64,000 nt of DNA, from contig JBFOMG010000002.1 of assembly GCA_040830725.1 (NCBI GenBank), positions 15,467 through 79,466 of the forward strand, given 5' to 3'. Every line of letters starts with the position of its first letter. The stretch's first letter is position 1. Shown here in pieces: positions 50,212-59,007 of this stretch. The stretch comes from JAWKWH01 sp040830725. Lineage in GTDB: Bacteria; Pseudomonadota; Alphaproteobacteria; Rhizobiales; Rhizobiaceae. A model generated the notes under the pieces. That model was not told the DNA's origin and searched no databases. It worked only from the letters and a program-made list of their open reading frames with translations. The translations under genes and the position numbers were made by a program.

Positions 50212-51036
50212 TCAGCCAGTAGACAGGTTTTCGAGGAACCGCTCCAAATACGGATCGAACAATTCGGGCGCTTCCCAAAACGGTGCGTGACCGATCTCCG
50301 GAATGACGTGGACTGTCCCCTCCCACAAGTGTTTGTAATTCAGTGATTTGACGAAATCGTTGTTTACAAACGGTTCCCCGCCCCCGTTGACGATTGCGAG
50401 CGGCGCCTTCGAATGGGTCGCCGTGTATTGCTGATCGCAACCAACACCAGCGACAAACTTGCCGAGCATCAGTTCCCGGGCCCGGCCGTCTGTTCGCGCG
50501 ACGGCCTCGCGCAGGAACTCTTCAAATGGCGCATTGATGCCACAAGTTGCGCGGGCATAGGCGTCGATTTCCTCCTCACTGAAATCGCGCTGGCCCGCCA
50601 AATGCATATGCTCCGACGGTTTGAAGCCCAGCGACAAGGCGTCCGGTTCTTTACCGACAGGCGGCGTACCACTGATCATCAATCCAGTAAGGCGGTCGGA
50701 CCGGTCCAACATTTCGATCCCGATATGACCGCCAAGTGACCATCCAAACATGGCAAAGCGGTCATGACCGAGCGCTGTCATTACCTCGAGTGCGGCATCC
50801 GCATACCCCGGCATGTTGTAGGTCTTTTCCGGATCAATGGCATCAGCCGAATTTCCATGGCCGGGTAAATCCATCGCGATGCAATGCCACTTCTGGCCAA
50901 TATCCCCGTCCATTTGGTTTCTGAACACTTCCTTGCAGGATGAATTGCCGTGAATGAGAAGCACGACAGGTCCACTGCCATTGCTTTCCGAAACCGCAAT
51001 ATCGCAGGCACTGGTCGTAATCACTTTATCTGGCAT
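50212..51036 (-). CDS. Alpha/beta hydrolase
   Basis: The 274-residue alpha/beta-fold hydrolase has VVLLIHGNSSCKEVF (oxyanion region), DLPGHGNSADAID, the nucleophile elbow FGWSLGGHIG with Ser, and a late histidine in VIPEIGHAPFWEAPE. A candidate acid lies in between. It could hydrolyse an ester or amide. It follows the second Liv permease by 43 bases and is probably the last gene of that operon, acting on the imported compound. Confidence 0.87.
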   Translation of the reverse strand: MPDKVITTSACDIAVSESNGSGPVVLLIHGNSSCKEVFRNQMDGDIGQKWHCIAMDLPGHGNSADAIDPEKTYNMPGYADAALEVMTALGHDRFAMFGWSLGGHIGIEMLDRSDRLTGLMISGTPPVGKEPDALSLGFKPSEHMHLAGQRDFSEEEIDAYARATCGINAPFEEFLREAVARTDGRARELMLGKFVAGVGCDQQYTATHSKAPLAIVNGGGEPFVNNDFVKSLNYKHLWEGTVHVIPEIGHAPFWEAPELFDPYLERFLENLSTG

Positions 51037-51079
51037 CGCTACCTCCCCGGAATTATGTCTTGCAGCCTAACGGCCCAGA

Positions 51080-52042
51080 TTATTGACGCAAAGACTTCGG
51101 CACCAACGGCTCAAACAGACGCAGCAGCCCGCCCGGAGCGAGGCGCAGTACGAGTATCATGGCCACGGCGATAACGATGAAACGCGCTTCCTCGAAACCA
51201 CGGATGCCGGCCAGCGACTCAGTCGCAAATGTCAAAGCCAGCGCTGCGGCAATCGGGCCATAGGTGGTACCAGCGCCGCCGATCAGCACCATGGACAATG
51301 CGAGCGACAGGGTACCAAACCCGAAAACCTCGGGCGAAGCGACACGCAGGTAGATTGCATAGAACCCGCCAGCGACACCGGTAAAAATGGCGCTCAGCAC
51401 CAGAACCATGATGCGCTGTCTGGAAACGGAGATACCGCGTGAAGCGGCATAGTCTTCAGCGTCACGTACGGCCTTCAGCGATTTGCCGAATGGCGAATTG
51501 ATCACCGCTACAAGAAAGATCGTCGACAACACCAGCAAACCGAGCGCGACATAGTAATAGCCAAGCTTGTAATCGCGAATGAAAGAATAATCGCCGAGCC
51601 GGAGATAAGGAACCCGCACCATGCCCTGGGCGCCGCCAGTGATGCCCGACTGGCTAAGCACGAGTTGCATCGCCAACTGGCCAAATGCGAACGTGACCAG
51701 AACAACATAGATCCCCTTCAACCGCGCAACCGGTGCAGCGATCAAAAAGGCGGATGCCGCCGCTGCCGCCCCTCCACTGATAATGGCAAGCCATGGATTG
51801 ACACCGTAGGTCTTTGCCAGGATTGCGGCTGCGTAAACGCCGACCCCGAAAAATGTCAGATGGCCAAAATTGAACACACCGCAATGGCCGAGGCTCAAAT
51901 TCCAGTTCGAGGCGATGATCGCGTAGATAAAGGCGATGATAAACAGGTGACGGGTGAAGGATTCGATGGCGAAATAGGGAACCACTGCGAGGATGGCCAA
52001 TGCGGCCAATGGCAACAACAGATGTTTCGCCGCCAGGTTCAT
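51080..52042 (-). CDS. Liv-type ABC permease (LivM-like, second system)
   Basis: The 320-residue membrane protein opens LLLPLAALAILAVVPYFAIE, has LSLGHCGVFNFGHLTFFGVG typical of LivM and the ATPase-contact loop AVRDAEDYAASRGISVSRQR. The true start is the ATG at 52042, which overlaps the LivH stop by 4 bases; a longer open frame upstream lies inside livH. It forms the channel with the neighbouring LivH. Confidence 0.92.
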   Translation of the reverse strand: MNLAAKHLLLPLAALAILAVVPYFAIESFTRHLFIIAFIYAIIASNWNLSLGHCGVFNFGHLTFFGVGVYAAAILAKTYGVNPWLAIISGGAAAAASAFLIAAPVARLKGIYVVLVTFAFGQLAMQLVLSQSGITGGAQGMVRVPYLRLGDYSFIRDYKLGYYYVALGLLVLSTIFLVAVINSPFGKSLKAVRDAEDYAASRGISVSRQRIMVLVLSAIFTGVAGGFYAIYLRVASPEVFGFGTLSLALSMVLIGGAGTTYGPIAAALALTFATESLAGIRGFEEARFIVIAVAMILVLRLAPGGLLRLFEPLVPKSLRQ

Positions 52043-52905
52043 TCCTTGCCCCCAAATATGCCGTTGGGGCGAAAGACAAGTACAACGATCATCAGCAAAA
52101 ACAGCATGAATGGCGTCCAGTACAAGCCAACCCAAAGAATAAGCAGTGCCTCGATAAATCCGATCAGATAGGCCGCACCAGCCGTCGCACCGAGGCTGCC
52201 CAGACCACCAAAAATGACAACAATCATCGCTTTGACCAGCGGTTCGGCGCCCATCACCGGGGTAATGAAACGAATTGAGCCGAGCAGCGAACCTGTCAGA
52301 CCGGCCAGCGCCGCAGACAGGCCGAACGCCAATGCAAACGCCACTGGCACGTCGATGCCTATCAGCGCTGCAGATTCCTGGTTCTGCCCGACAGCGCGCA
52401 GTGACCGGCCGGCAGTTGAACGCACCGTAAACTGCCAAAGCGCCAGCAGGAGTAACGGCGCCAGCATGATCATCACCGCTTCGTGGGCCGAAATAGTCGC
52501 ACCAAGAATTGAGACTTCGCCTTCAATCAGTCGCGGCAGTTGCTTGAGACGGGCACCCCAGATGATCAGCGCGCTCTTTTCCATGATAATCATTGCCGCA
52601 AGTGTGGTCATGACGGTTATGAGAAGCATGTTGCGGTTACCGTAGAATGGCCTGACCAGAAGTCGCTCAATGACAACGCCGATTATCGCGGCCGACGCTG
52701 TTCCCGCAGCAATTCCGGTCAACAGGCCGAGCCCCAGCGCCTCACTGACTGTCCAGGCAACAAAGGCGCCGATCATCATCAACGCACCATGAGCAAAGTT
52801 GAACACGCCGAGGGTCGTCCACACGACACTCAGGCCGCTGGCCATCAGCGCATAGAGCGAACCGAGCACCAGACCCGAAACCAGTGTGGCGATCAGGGTT
52901 TCCAT
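52039..52905 (-). CDS. Liv-type ABC permease (LivH-like, second system)
   Basis: The 288-residue membrane protein starts LIATLVSGLVLGSLYALMAS and has TTLGVFNFAHGALMMIGAF, the LivH hallmark. The cytoplasmic loop is SLRAVGQNQESAALIGIDVP. It overlaps livF by one base and livM by four, in a fully coupled transport operon. Confidence 0.92.
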   Translation of the reverse strand: METLIATLVSGLVLGSLYALMASGLSVVWTTLGVFNFAHGALMMIGAFVAWTVSEALGLGLLTGIAAGTASAAIIGVVIERLLVRPFYGNRNMLLITVMTTLAAMIIMEKSALIIWGARLKQLPRLIEGEVSILGATISAHEAVMIMLAPLLLLALWQFTVRSTAGRSLRAVGQNQESAALIGIDVPVAFALAFGLSAALAGLTGSLLGSIRFITPVMGAEPLVKAMIVVIFGGLGSLGATAGAAYLIGFIEALLILWVGLYWTPFMLFLLMIVVLVFRPNGIFGGKE

Positions 52906-53627
52906 CAGTGCATCGCCTCGCCGAAATAGAGTTTCATGACCTCGTCATGATCGGGTGAATTTGCGCGATCGATCTCGCGAACCACTTCGCCATGTTCGAT
53001 CAGATAAAGCCTGTCGGTAAGCGCCATCAAAAACTCGATGTCCTGTTCGACCAGGATCAGTGGTACGCCGCCTTCTGCTATTTTGCCGATCGCTGCCGCC
53101 AGTTCCTGCTTCAGCTTGGGTGACAGACCGAGGGTGGGTTCATCGAGCATCAACAGACGGGGGGCGCACATCAAGGCACAGCCGATTGACAACATCTGCC
53201 GCTCGCCGCCTGAAAGCGTCTTGGCCTTCTGGTTGCGGCGCTCGTCGAGCCGGGGAAACAGTTCGAATACCGACGCTAGATTTGCCGCGCGCTCCGGCCG
53301 TGCGCGTTTCGAGAATGCTGAAAGCTCAAGAATTTCCTGGACGCGCATATCGCCAAAAAGCACGTTTCCCTGCGGCGACTGAACAAGCCCGGAATTAACA
53401 ATCTCGGGCGGCCTCGCGTGCGTGATATCATTGCCATCAAAGGCAATTTCGCCGGAGGTGGAGCGGATCAATCCGGAAATTGTCTTGAGCAGGGTCGTCT
53501 TTCCGTGCCCATTCGGCCCGAACAACCCGATGCATTCTCCCGCTTCGAGGTGGAGCGAAACGCCTCTCAGCACGGTGATTGGGCCATATCCAGCCGATAC
53601 GCCTGAAATCTCGAAGAACCTGCTCAC
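52905..53627 (-). CDS. Liv-type ABC ATP-binding protein (LivF-like, second system)
   Basis: The 240-residue ATPase has Walker A GPNGHGKTTL (His in place of the usual Ala or Ser), signature LSGGERQMLSIGCAL, Walker B LLMLDEPTLGLSPKL and the switch region LILVEQDIEFL. It overlaps livG by 4 bases. It powers the second Liv importer with LivG. Confidence 0.93.
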   Translation of the reverse strand: MSRFFEISGVSAGYGPITVLRGVSLHLEAGECIGLFGPNGHGKTTLLKTISGLIRSTSGEIAFDGNDITHARPPEIVNSGLVQSPQGNVLFGDMRVQEILELSAFSKRARPERAANLASVFELFPRLDERRNQKAKTLSGGERQMLSIGCALMCAPRLLMLDEPTLGLSPKLKQELAAAIGKIAEGGVPLILVEQDIEFLMALTDRLYLIEHGEVVREIDRANSPDHDEVMKLYFGEAMH

Positions 53628-54358
53628 TGGCTGCGTCCACCCAAATAGGCTTCGACGACTGCGGGATCCCTGACGACATCTGACGGTTTTCCCTGCGCAA
53701 GTATTTCGCCGTAATTGAGAACGATCAGCCGCTGAGAGACGGATAGCAGCAGGCTCAACACATGCTCTATCAAAAGCACCGTCAATCCGGATTCGTTCAG
53801 GTTTATGAGAAGATTGTCCAGCCTCTCAATCTCGGGTCTGGTCAGGCCGGAAGCCGGCTCATCCAGCATCAGAACTTTGGGATCAGCAACAAGCGCCGAG
53901 CCGATCATCAACTGCTTTTTCTCGTAGACGGACAGCTCCTGCGACTGCATTGACCGTCGCGACGAATCGAATTCAACGGTTTCGAGAACCTGTTCCGCCC
54001 GCTTCCTGGCTTCAGGACCGCGCAGTCCTCCATTGTAGGTCGCACTTACCATCAGCGTCTCCATCGCGGAAAGTTCCGGAAACTCGGCATCTTTTTGAAA
54101 TGTCCGGCACAGGCCGGACTGCGCGATACGGTGGGCTGGCCAATTATCGATACGCCGGCCAGCGAAATAGACCAGTCCGCTTGTGGCAGAGTACGGTATT
54201 CCGGTCATCAGGTTGAAAAGCGTGCTCTTTCCCGAACCATTCGGTCCGGCAATGCCAAAGATCTCTCCCGGCATCACTTCGAAGGAGACATCATTGACCG
54301 CCTTCAGCCCGCCAAAGGCTTTGGAGACGGATTCTGTCCGCAGGATGGCATCGGTCAT
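53624..54358 (-). CDS. Liv-type ABC ATP-binding protein (LivG-like, second system)
   Basis: The 244-residue ATPase has Walker A GPNGSGKSTLFNLMTG, GLCRTFQKDAEFPELSAMET and Walker B VLMLDEPASGLTRPE, with switch LLIEHVLSLLL. The signature motif is degenerate: the expected LSGGQ region reads QELSVYEKKQLMIGSAL, so this half-site may be poorly catalytic, as seen in some asymmetric ABC pairs. It starts 60 bases after the binding-protein gene, beyond a strong hairpin. Confidence 0.9.
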   Translation of the reverse strand: MTDAILRTESVSKAFGGLKAVNDVSFEVMPGEIFGIAGPNGSGKSTLFNLMTGIPYSATSGLVYFAGRRIDNWPAHRIAQSGLCRTFQKDAEFPELSAMETLMVSATYNGGLRGPEARKRAEQVLETVEFDSSRRSMQSQELSVYEKKQLMIGSALVADPKVLMLDEPASGLTRPEIERLDNLLINLNESGLTVLLIEHVLSLLLSVSQRLIVLNYGEILAQGKPSDVVRDPAVVEAYLGGRSQ

Positions 54359-54381
54359 GTCAGCCGCACTGTTTGTTGGAC

Positions 54382-54409
54382 TTCAGGGCCGCCAAATGGC
54401 GGCCCTGAA
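54382..54409 (-). promoter_or_regulatory. Intercistronic hairpin after binding-protein gene
   Basis: TTCAGGGCCGCC and GGCGGCCCTGAA make a perfect 12-bp stem with an AAAT loop, the strongest such structure seen. It starts 9 bases after the binding-protein stop and lies ahead of livG. No T-run follows. It fits differential expression of binding protein and transporter. Confidence 0.72.
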
Positions 54410-54418
54410 TGCACGTCA

Positions 54419-55651
54419 TCACTGCATCCACGAAGGCTGGACGAATTCACCGGTTGCATAGACACCCGGGTAGAACAGGAAGCGTTCACCATCACGGATC
54501 TGGTAGAACTGGATCGGCACGCCGTCATTGCTCTGAACCGACAGGTGCGTCGCCGGGTCGAACTTGATCTTGCCCATCGCGGTCTGCTTGTCGGTCTTGC
54601 CTATTTCCGCGCCAATCTCGGCCCGCTTCGACGGATCGCCAATCTTGGCCAGTGCATCGGCATAGATCAAAACCTGCTCATACAGGGCAGGACCATATGA
54701 GCCAGGCTCATTGCCGTATTTTTCCTTGTACTTGCCGAGCACTTCGGCGGCACGCGGATTGGTCGGCGTATTCAGCACGCCACCCAGCAGATTATAGACG
54801 ACGCCGGAAGATTTTTCCTTGGTCAGGTCGAGGAACTCCGGCACCGACGGTGCATACTGAATGAAGACAAGACTGTTGGTTGGATCTTCCATGAACTGTG
54901 TCATGAAGGTCGCGGCATTGGCGGAAACGTAGTCCGTATTGATCAGCACTGCGGGTGGGTTTGCCCTGATCTTGGCCAGAAATGCGCGCCAGTCATTGAT
55001 CTCGCCAAACGGCAGCAGGTCATTTTCGGTTACTTCCCATCCTGCGTCTTTAAAGGATACGACCATGCCTTCGGCAATGCCCTTTGAATAAGGATTGTCT
55101 GATGCAATAATCGCCACCTTTTTGTTCGGCAGATTGAGTTTTCCGGCATCTGCCAGTCCTTGGACTACCGGAACAATTTCGGTGTTGTAGCCTGCGTAAG
55201 ACGGAGTCATGGACCAGACTGTTCCGAAGTCATCCGGATTTGGACTGATGATACCTTCTGTCTGGGCGGAGTTTGCCGAAACGATGTAAATCATTTCCTG
55301 TTCGGCCATCATCTCGATTTCGAAGTTCGAGCCCGACGCGTAGCCGGTCATGATCGCACCCATCGCGCGATCGCCGAGAAGCCGTTCAGCCGCTGTTGCA
55401 ACAGCATCGGAACTGGCGTCACCAACATCACCAACCACGAGTTCAAATGTGTGGCCTGCAACACCGCCGCCAGCGTTGAGTTCATCAACTGCCATTTGCG
55501 CACCATTGACCATTTCCTGCCCGTCAGCAGCGGCAGAACCGGTGACCGGAGCCAACACCCCGATCTTCACGACATCAGCCTGAGCGGCGACCACCGTCGT
55601 CGAAAGCGCCACCACCGAAGCGGCGGCGATGAGCATACGTCTGTTTAACAT
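54419..55651 (-). CDS. Branched-chain amino-acid-type ABC substrate-binding protein (second LivK-like)
   Basis: The 410-residue protein has a signal peptide (RRMLIAAASVVALSTTVVAAQ) and the family start VVKIGVLAPVTGSAAADGQE. Later it has ELNAGGGVAGHTFELVVGD, VAIIASDNPYSKGIAEGMV and PALYEQVLIYADALAKIGD. Unlike the first Liv cluster, this gene comes before the ATPases and permeases. Linked hydrolases (M20 and N-formylglutamate amidohydrolase family) suggest that it brings in an N-acyl or peptide-like amino compound. Confidence 0.9.
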   Translation of the reverse strand: MLNRRMLIAAASVVALSTTVVAAQADVVKIGVLAPVTGSAAADGQEMVNGAQMAVDELNAGGGVAGHTFELVVGDVGDASSDAVATAAERLLGDRAMGAIMTGYASGSNFEIEMMAEQEMIYIVSANSAQTEGIISPNPDDFGTVWSMTPSYAGYNTEIVPVVQGLADAGKLNLPNKKVAIIASDNPYSKGIAEGMVVSFKDAGWEVTENDLLPFGEINDWRAFLAKIRANPPAVLINTDYVSANAATFMTQFMEDPTNSLVFIQYAPSVPEFLDLTKEKSSGVVYNLLGGVLNTPTNPRAAEVLGKYKEKYGNEPGSYGPALYEQVLIYADALAKIGDPSKRAEIGAEIGKTDKQTAMGKIKFDPATHLSVQSNDGVPIQFYQIRDGERFLFYPGVYATGEFVQPSWMQ

Positions 55652-55682
55652 GATATCCTCCTGTCAGCGTTGTTGTCGGTAT

Positions 55683-56993
55683 CTACTTGGTGCCACAACT
55701 GTCGATCACAGTTGCGGCAATGACTTTGGTTGCCTCGATGAGGCTATCGACTTCCACACACTCGTCGTTGCCGTGGAACCCGTCACCGCTAGCCCCATAG
55801 ATCACCGCATCGACTCCGGCGCCAGCATAGTGGGCCGCGTCCGTGACCGCCTCAAATCCCTTGACTTCCGGCGCCCTGGCCTGAACCTGACTTGCCCGTG
55901 CATGCAACGACTTGACCAGTGGATGGTCGATCGGTGTGTTCATCGGCGGGAAGTTGAGATCGAACAGATCCCACAAGATTTTCGGCGGATTTTCACGCAT
56001 CCACGGGTCCATTGCCGCGAAGTTTTCAACGAAATCCTCGAACTCCTTTTTTACGTCCTCGAAATCCTCGTCCGGCATGAATTTGTAATCGAGATCGATT
56101 GTTACCACGTCGGAAATGATGGCGGCGTTGGTCATGATCGCCGGGTTGCCGTCTTCCCCCATGCCGGCGCCGCCCCGAATCACTCCCGGATTGATGGTGG
56201 CCAGACCCGCTGGTACCAGCGGGTGCCAATGGTCCCGGCAACGCGAAGCTTCGAAGTCGCGAAGCGCGTTGAGAAACCGGTTGGCGAGTTCGATGGCATT
56301 AACGCCAGGCTCGATGCGATCTTCGGTGTGAGCTTGCGGCCAGATCGAATTGAACCGCCAGCCTGCATGGGCCTGCTTGCCGAAGATCGTTACCCGAACC
56401 CAGCTCAACCCGCCTTCTGCTGGAACAATGTTCCGCCATGTCGGTTCGGCGATAATGGCCCGCTTGGCGAGGCGCTTGTTCTTCACCAGATCCATTGCGC
56501 CAAAGCCGCCTGCTTCTTCATCGACGACGCTGTGAATGGCAAGCCGACCTTCCAGTTCGATACCGGCCTGCCGGATTGCGTGTGCAGCAGCGATGCAAGC
56601 TGCAACGCCACTTTTCATGTCCACCGCGCCCCTGCCCCAGATACGGCCATCCTCCAATTGACCGCCGAAAGGCTCTCGCTTCCAGGCCGATCCATCACCA
56701 ACCGGCACGACATCAATGTGGCCACAAAGGATCAGGCTTTTGTCGTCGGACCCTTCCCACTCGCCGATGACATTTGGCCGGTCATCGAACACATCCCACC
56801 GGTCGATGGAGAAACCGTCGTCTTCCAGTTGCTTTTGAACAAGGTCCTGAACATCGGATTCGCGATTAAGTCCCTGCTCGACCTGGAATTTGGGATTGAC
56901 CGAAGGAATCCGCACCATCGCTTGAGTCAATTCGATGACGAAATCATTGTTCCGATCAATTTCAGCCCAGACTTTTTCAACTGCATCAGCCAT
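55683..56993 (-). CDS. M20 family metallopeptidase (ArgE/DapE/ACY1-like)
   Basis: The 436-residue di-zinc amidohydrolase has the metal and catalytic motifs LILCGHIDVVPVGDG, WGRGAVDMKSGVAACI, IHSVVDEEAGGFG (general-base Glu plus metal Glu), AIIAEPTWRN and a late GASGDGFHGNDECVEV with His. No signal peptide, so it acts in the cytoplasm on an N-acyl amino acid or dipeptide. It overlaps the 90-residue gene upstream by 8 bases and lies 31 bases before the binding-protein gene. It may release the amino acid after uptake. Confidence 0.9.
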   Translation of the reverse strand: MADAVEKVWAEIDRNNDFVIELTQAMVRIPSVNPKFQVEQGLNRESDVQDLVQKQLEDDGFSIDRWDVFDDRPNVIGEWEGSDDKSLILCGHIDVVPVGDGSAWKREPFGGQLEDGRIWGRGAVDMKSGVAACIAAAHAIRQAGIELEGRLAIHSVVDEEAGGFGAMDLVKNKRLAKRAIIAEPTWRNIVPAEGGLSWVRVTIFGKQAHAGWRFNSIWPQAHTEDRIEPGVNAIELANRFLNALRDFEASRCRDHWHPLVPAGLATINPGVIRGGAGMGEDGNPAIMTNAAIISDVVTIDLDYKFMPDEDFEDVKKEFEDFVENFAAMDPWMRENPPKILWDLFDLNFPPMNTPIDHPLVKSLHARASQVQARAPEVKGFEAVTDAAHYAGAGVDAVIYGASGDGFHGNDECVEVDSLIEATKVIAATVIDSCGTK

Positions 56994-57258
56994 TGCTTAC
57001 CTCCCGGATTTCCCTGACCAGATCGTCCGTCTTTATTTTCCACCAACAGTCCCGGTTCGTGGCGGTAGAGTTGTTTTGGCGAGCCTGCGGACAGGTGATG
57101 GAAACATTGGTCACGGGCCCGCCATACTTCGCGTTCATCGGTTCATCGTGCAGGGTGGCAATTTCGCCACGATCCCCGTCGGCGCGAAAGTTCTGACCAT
57201 TCATGAACAGTAGTGCGGCCTGGCCGGGATCAAGAGGGATTTCGTGGCGCAGCGGCAT
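56986..57258 (-). CDS. Small protein of unknown function (isochorismatase-like N-terminus?)
   Basis: This 90-residue protein has overlaps on both sides (TGATG with the upstream gene, 8 bases with the M20 gene), so it is very likely translated. The first 25 residues, PLDPGQAALLFMNGQNFRAD, recall the opening strand of isochorismatase-type hydrolases (usually LLVIDMQNDF), but the catalytic Asp would be Asn and the rest of the domain is absent. It may be a remnant or a small accessory subunit. The C-terminal half has two cysteines (ITCPQ and RDCWW). Confidence 0.6.
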   Translation of the reverse strand: MPLRHEIPLDPGQAALLFMNGQNFRADGDRGEIATLHDEPMNAKYGGPVTNVSITCPQARQNNSTATNRDCWWKIKTDDLVREIREVSNG

Positions 57259-58037
57259 CAGCCAATGTCCCCCAAGACGTTTTCAATTGTCCGGCATAGA
57301 AGATCCGCCCAGCGGTCCAGCTTTTTGTCAGTGTCCAGATGATCGTTCCTGATTTCGATCAGGCTGTGGGCAATGGCGCGGCGCTCACCGTGGTGGGGCA
57401 CAAACCAGTCGGTCAGTTCACCGACCGTATATGGCTCGTTCATGCCGATCATCAGACCTGGTTCCAGTTCGCCGATTGAGGCAGCAAGTTTTTGGGAAGT
57501 CATCGTGTCTTTGCGGAAAACAAATCCGATATCCCACGGACGTTTGTCGCCGGCGAGCTCGGGTGTGAAGCTGTGGACCGCAATCACCAGCCGACGCGGA
57601 TGACGGTCAATCACATTGGTGACAGCTTCGTGAAACGGTTCGAAAATCTCATCAAACCTTTGCTGACGCTCGGTCGAAGTAAGATCCATGTTGCCGGGAA
57701 TCTCGACTCCGTCGCTAACCTCCAAAATGGCTTCGTGAGATCTGACCGGCCTGTTGCAATCGACAACCAGGCGGCTATACGGCTGCAACAGCAACGGAAC
57801 CCCAAGCCGCTCTGCAATCCGAAGAGAAACCGCTCCTGCGCCAATGTCATATGCAATATGCAGGTCCATCTTTCCGGGAGCCAGGCCGAGATCACCGAGA
57901 GCGGCCGGAATTTCCTGTCCCGCATGTTCGCAGACCAGCACCAGTTCTTCGGCGCTTTCGCCATTGACGACCTCAAAAGGTGCCGGATCTGCTACACCTA
58001 GAAGAGACCCTGCCGTGTCCAACACTGCAGACTGCAT
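57258..58037 (-). CDS. N-formylglutamate amidohydrolase family protein
   Basis: The 259-residue enzyme has VLVCEHAGQEIPAALGDLGL, HIAYDIGAGAVSLRIAERL, SRLVVDCNRPVRS and VIAVHSFTPEL, all N-formylglutamate amidohydrolase family features with metal-binding Glu/His. The late segment EPYTVGELTDWFVPHHGERR is also typical. The best-known members hydrolyse N-formyl-L-glutamate in histidine breakdown, but no hut genes are near. It heads the leftward operon with the M20 enzyme and the second Liv importer, so it probably hydrolyses another N-acyl amino acid. Confidence 0.88.
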   Translation of the reverse strand: MQSAVLDTAGSLLGVADPAPFEVVNGESAEELVLVCEHAGQEIPAALGDLGLAPGKMDLHIAYDIGAGAVSLRIAERLGVPLLLQPYSRLVVDCNRPVRSHEAILEVSDGVEIPGNMDLTSTERQQRFDEIFEPFHEAVTNVIDRHPRRLVIAVHSFTPELAGDKRPWDIGFVFRKDTMTSQKLAASIGELEPGLMIGMNEPYTVGELTDWFVPHHGERRAIAHSLIEIRNDHLDTDKKLDRWADLLCRTIENVLGDIG

Positions 58038-58088
58038 CAGTCATATGCCTCAATTTTGAACTCCATTACATGCGTAAATTTTTTCATT

Positions 58089-58112
58089 GTCAATCATATG
58101 AGAGATATTGAC
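58089..58112. promoter_or_regulatory. Candidate RpiR operator in divergent promoter
   Basis: GTCAAT and ATTGAC are inverted arms 12 bases apart. On either side lie near-identical AATTTTTTC-type runs (58077-58085 and 58114-58123). The region is AT rich and sits between the NFGA-family operon and the rpiR gene, so it is the likely binding region of that regulator. Confidence 0.4.
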
Positions 58113-58152
58113 GAATTTTTTTCAAGATGAAATTGTGCACCCGGGAGGAGAG

Positions 58153-59007
58153 ATGGACGTCCGCCAACAAATCGAAAGCTTGTCACCGCGGCTGACCGGC
58201 GCTGAGCGCAAGGTCGTAGCGGCACTGCTGGCTGACTACCCCTTCGCCGGTTTGGAACCAATCCAGGCATTCGCAGACAAGACCAATGTTTCAGCGCCTT
58301 CAATCACCCGCTTTGTGCAAAAACTGGGTTGCAACGGTTACCTGGAGTTTCAACGAAGATTGATCAGTGAGCTCAAGGAAAGTCAGCAGTCGCCTGTTGA
58401 GCTCAGACGGCGCACCGGCCCTGTCAGCGAACACTTCCTTGGCGGGTTTTTGACGCGTGCGTCAGAGATCGTCTCGCAAGCAGGTGAAAGCGTGACGGAG
58501 GCGCAATTTGAGAGGATCTGCAACACGCTTGCAGATGAAAAGCGTGCGATCTACCTGATCGGCGGGCGCATCAGCGATTCAGTTGCCCAGTATCTTTCGC
58601 GTCATTTGCGCCAGATTCGGCGCGATGTGTTTCACATACCCTCAGATCCGGAAATATGGCCCGAATATCTGCTCCGGATGCGGCCACGCGACATACTCTA
58701 CATTGTAGATTTTCGCCGATATGAGAAGCGTCTCGCAGGGCTGGCAAAAAACGCATCCGAAGAGCGGGGCGCCCAAATCATTGTTGTCACCGACAAATGG
58801 CTCTCACCCATTTCGGGCCATGCAAAGGAGATCTTGGCCATGCCAATTGAAAGTGGCACGGCTTGGGATTCCTATTGCGCTGCGATTGCCATGACCGAGG
58901 CAATTATCACACGCGTTGCCGACCGGGACTGGGACGCCACCCAGCGCCGCATCAAAGTCTGGGATGGTCTGCGCTTAAAACGGGACTTCGAACAAGATGA
59001 AGAGTGA
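58153..59007 (+). CDS. MurR/RpiR family transcriptional regulator
   Basis: The 284-residue protein has an N-terminal helix-turn-helix (SPRLTGAERKVVAALLADYP, IQAFADKTNVSAPSITRFVQ, LGCNGYLEFQ) and a C-terminal SIS domain (AIYLIGGRISDSVAQYLSRH, ILYIVDFRRY, IIVVTDKWLSPIS). The GGAGGAG directly ahead supports ATG 58153 over an upstream TTG. RpiR-type proteins usually sense phosphorylated sugars. In this SIS domain the usual SGxT phosphosugar motif is replaced by DFRRYEKR, so a different ligand is likely. It overlaps the ligase gene by 11 bases. Confidence 0.9.
   Translation: MDVRQQIESLSPRLTGAERKVVAALLADYPFAGLEPIQAFADKTNVSAPSITRFVQKLGCNGYLEFQRRLISELKESQQSPVELRRRTGPVSEHFLGGFLTRASEIVSQAGESVTEAQFERICNTLADEKRAIYLIGGRISDSVAQYLSRHLRQIRRDVFHIPSDPEIWPEYLLRMRPRDILYIVDFRRYEKRLAGLAKNASEERGAQIIVVTDKWLSPISGHAKEILAMPIESGTAWDSYCAAIAMTEAIITRVADRDWDATQRRIKVWDGLRLKRDFEQDEE

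Noticed and set aside
52043..52438. A longer form of the second LivM permease
   Set aside because: The extra region is livH read in another frame and is rich in Cys, Arg and Gly, unlike a membrane protein. The ATG at 52042 fits the ATGA overlap.
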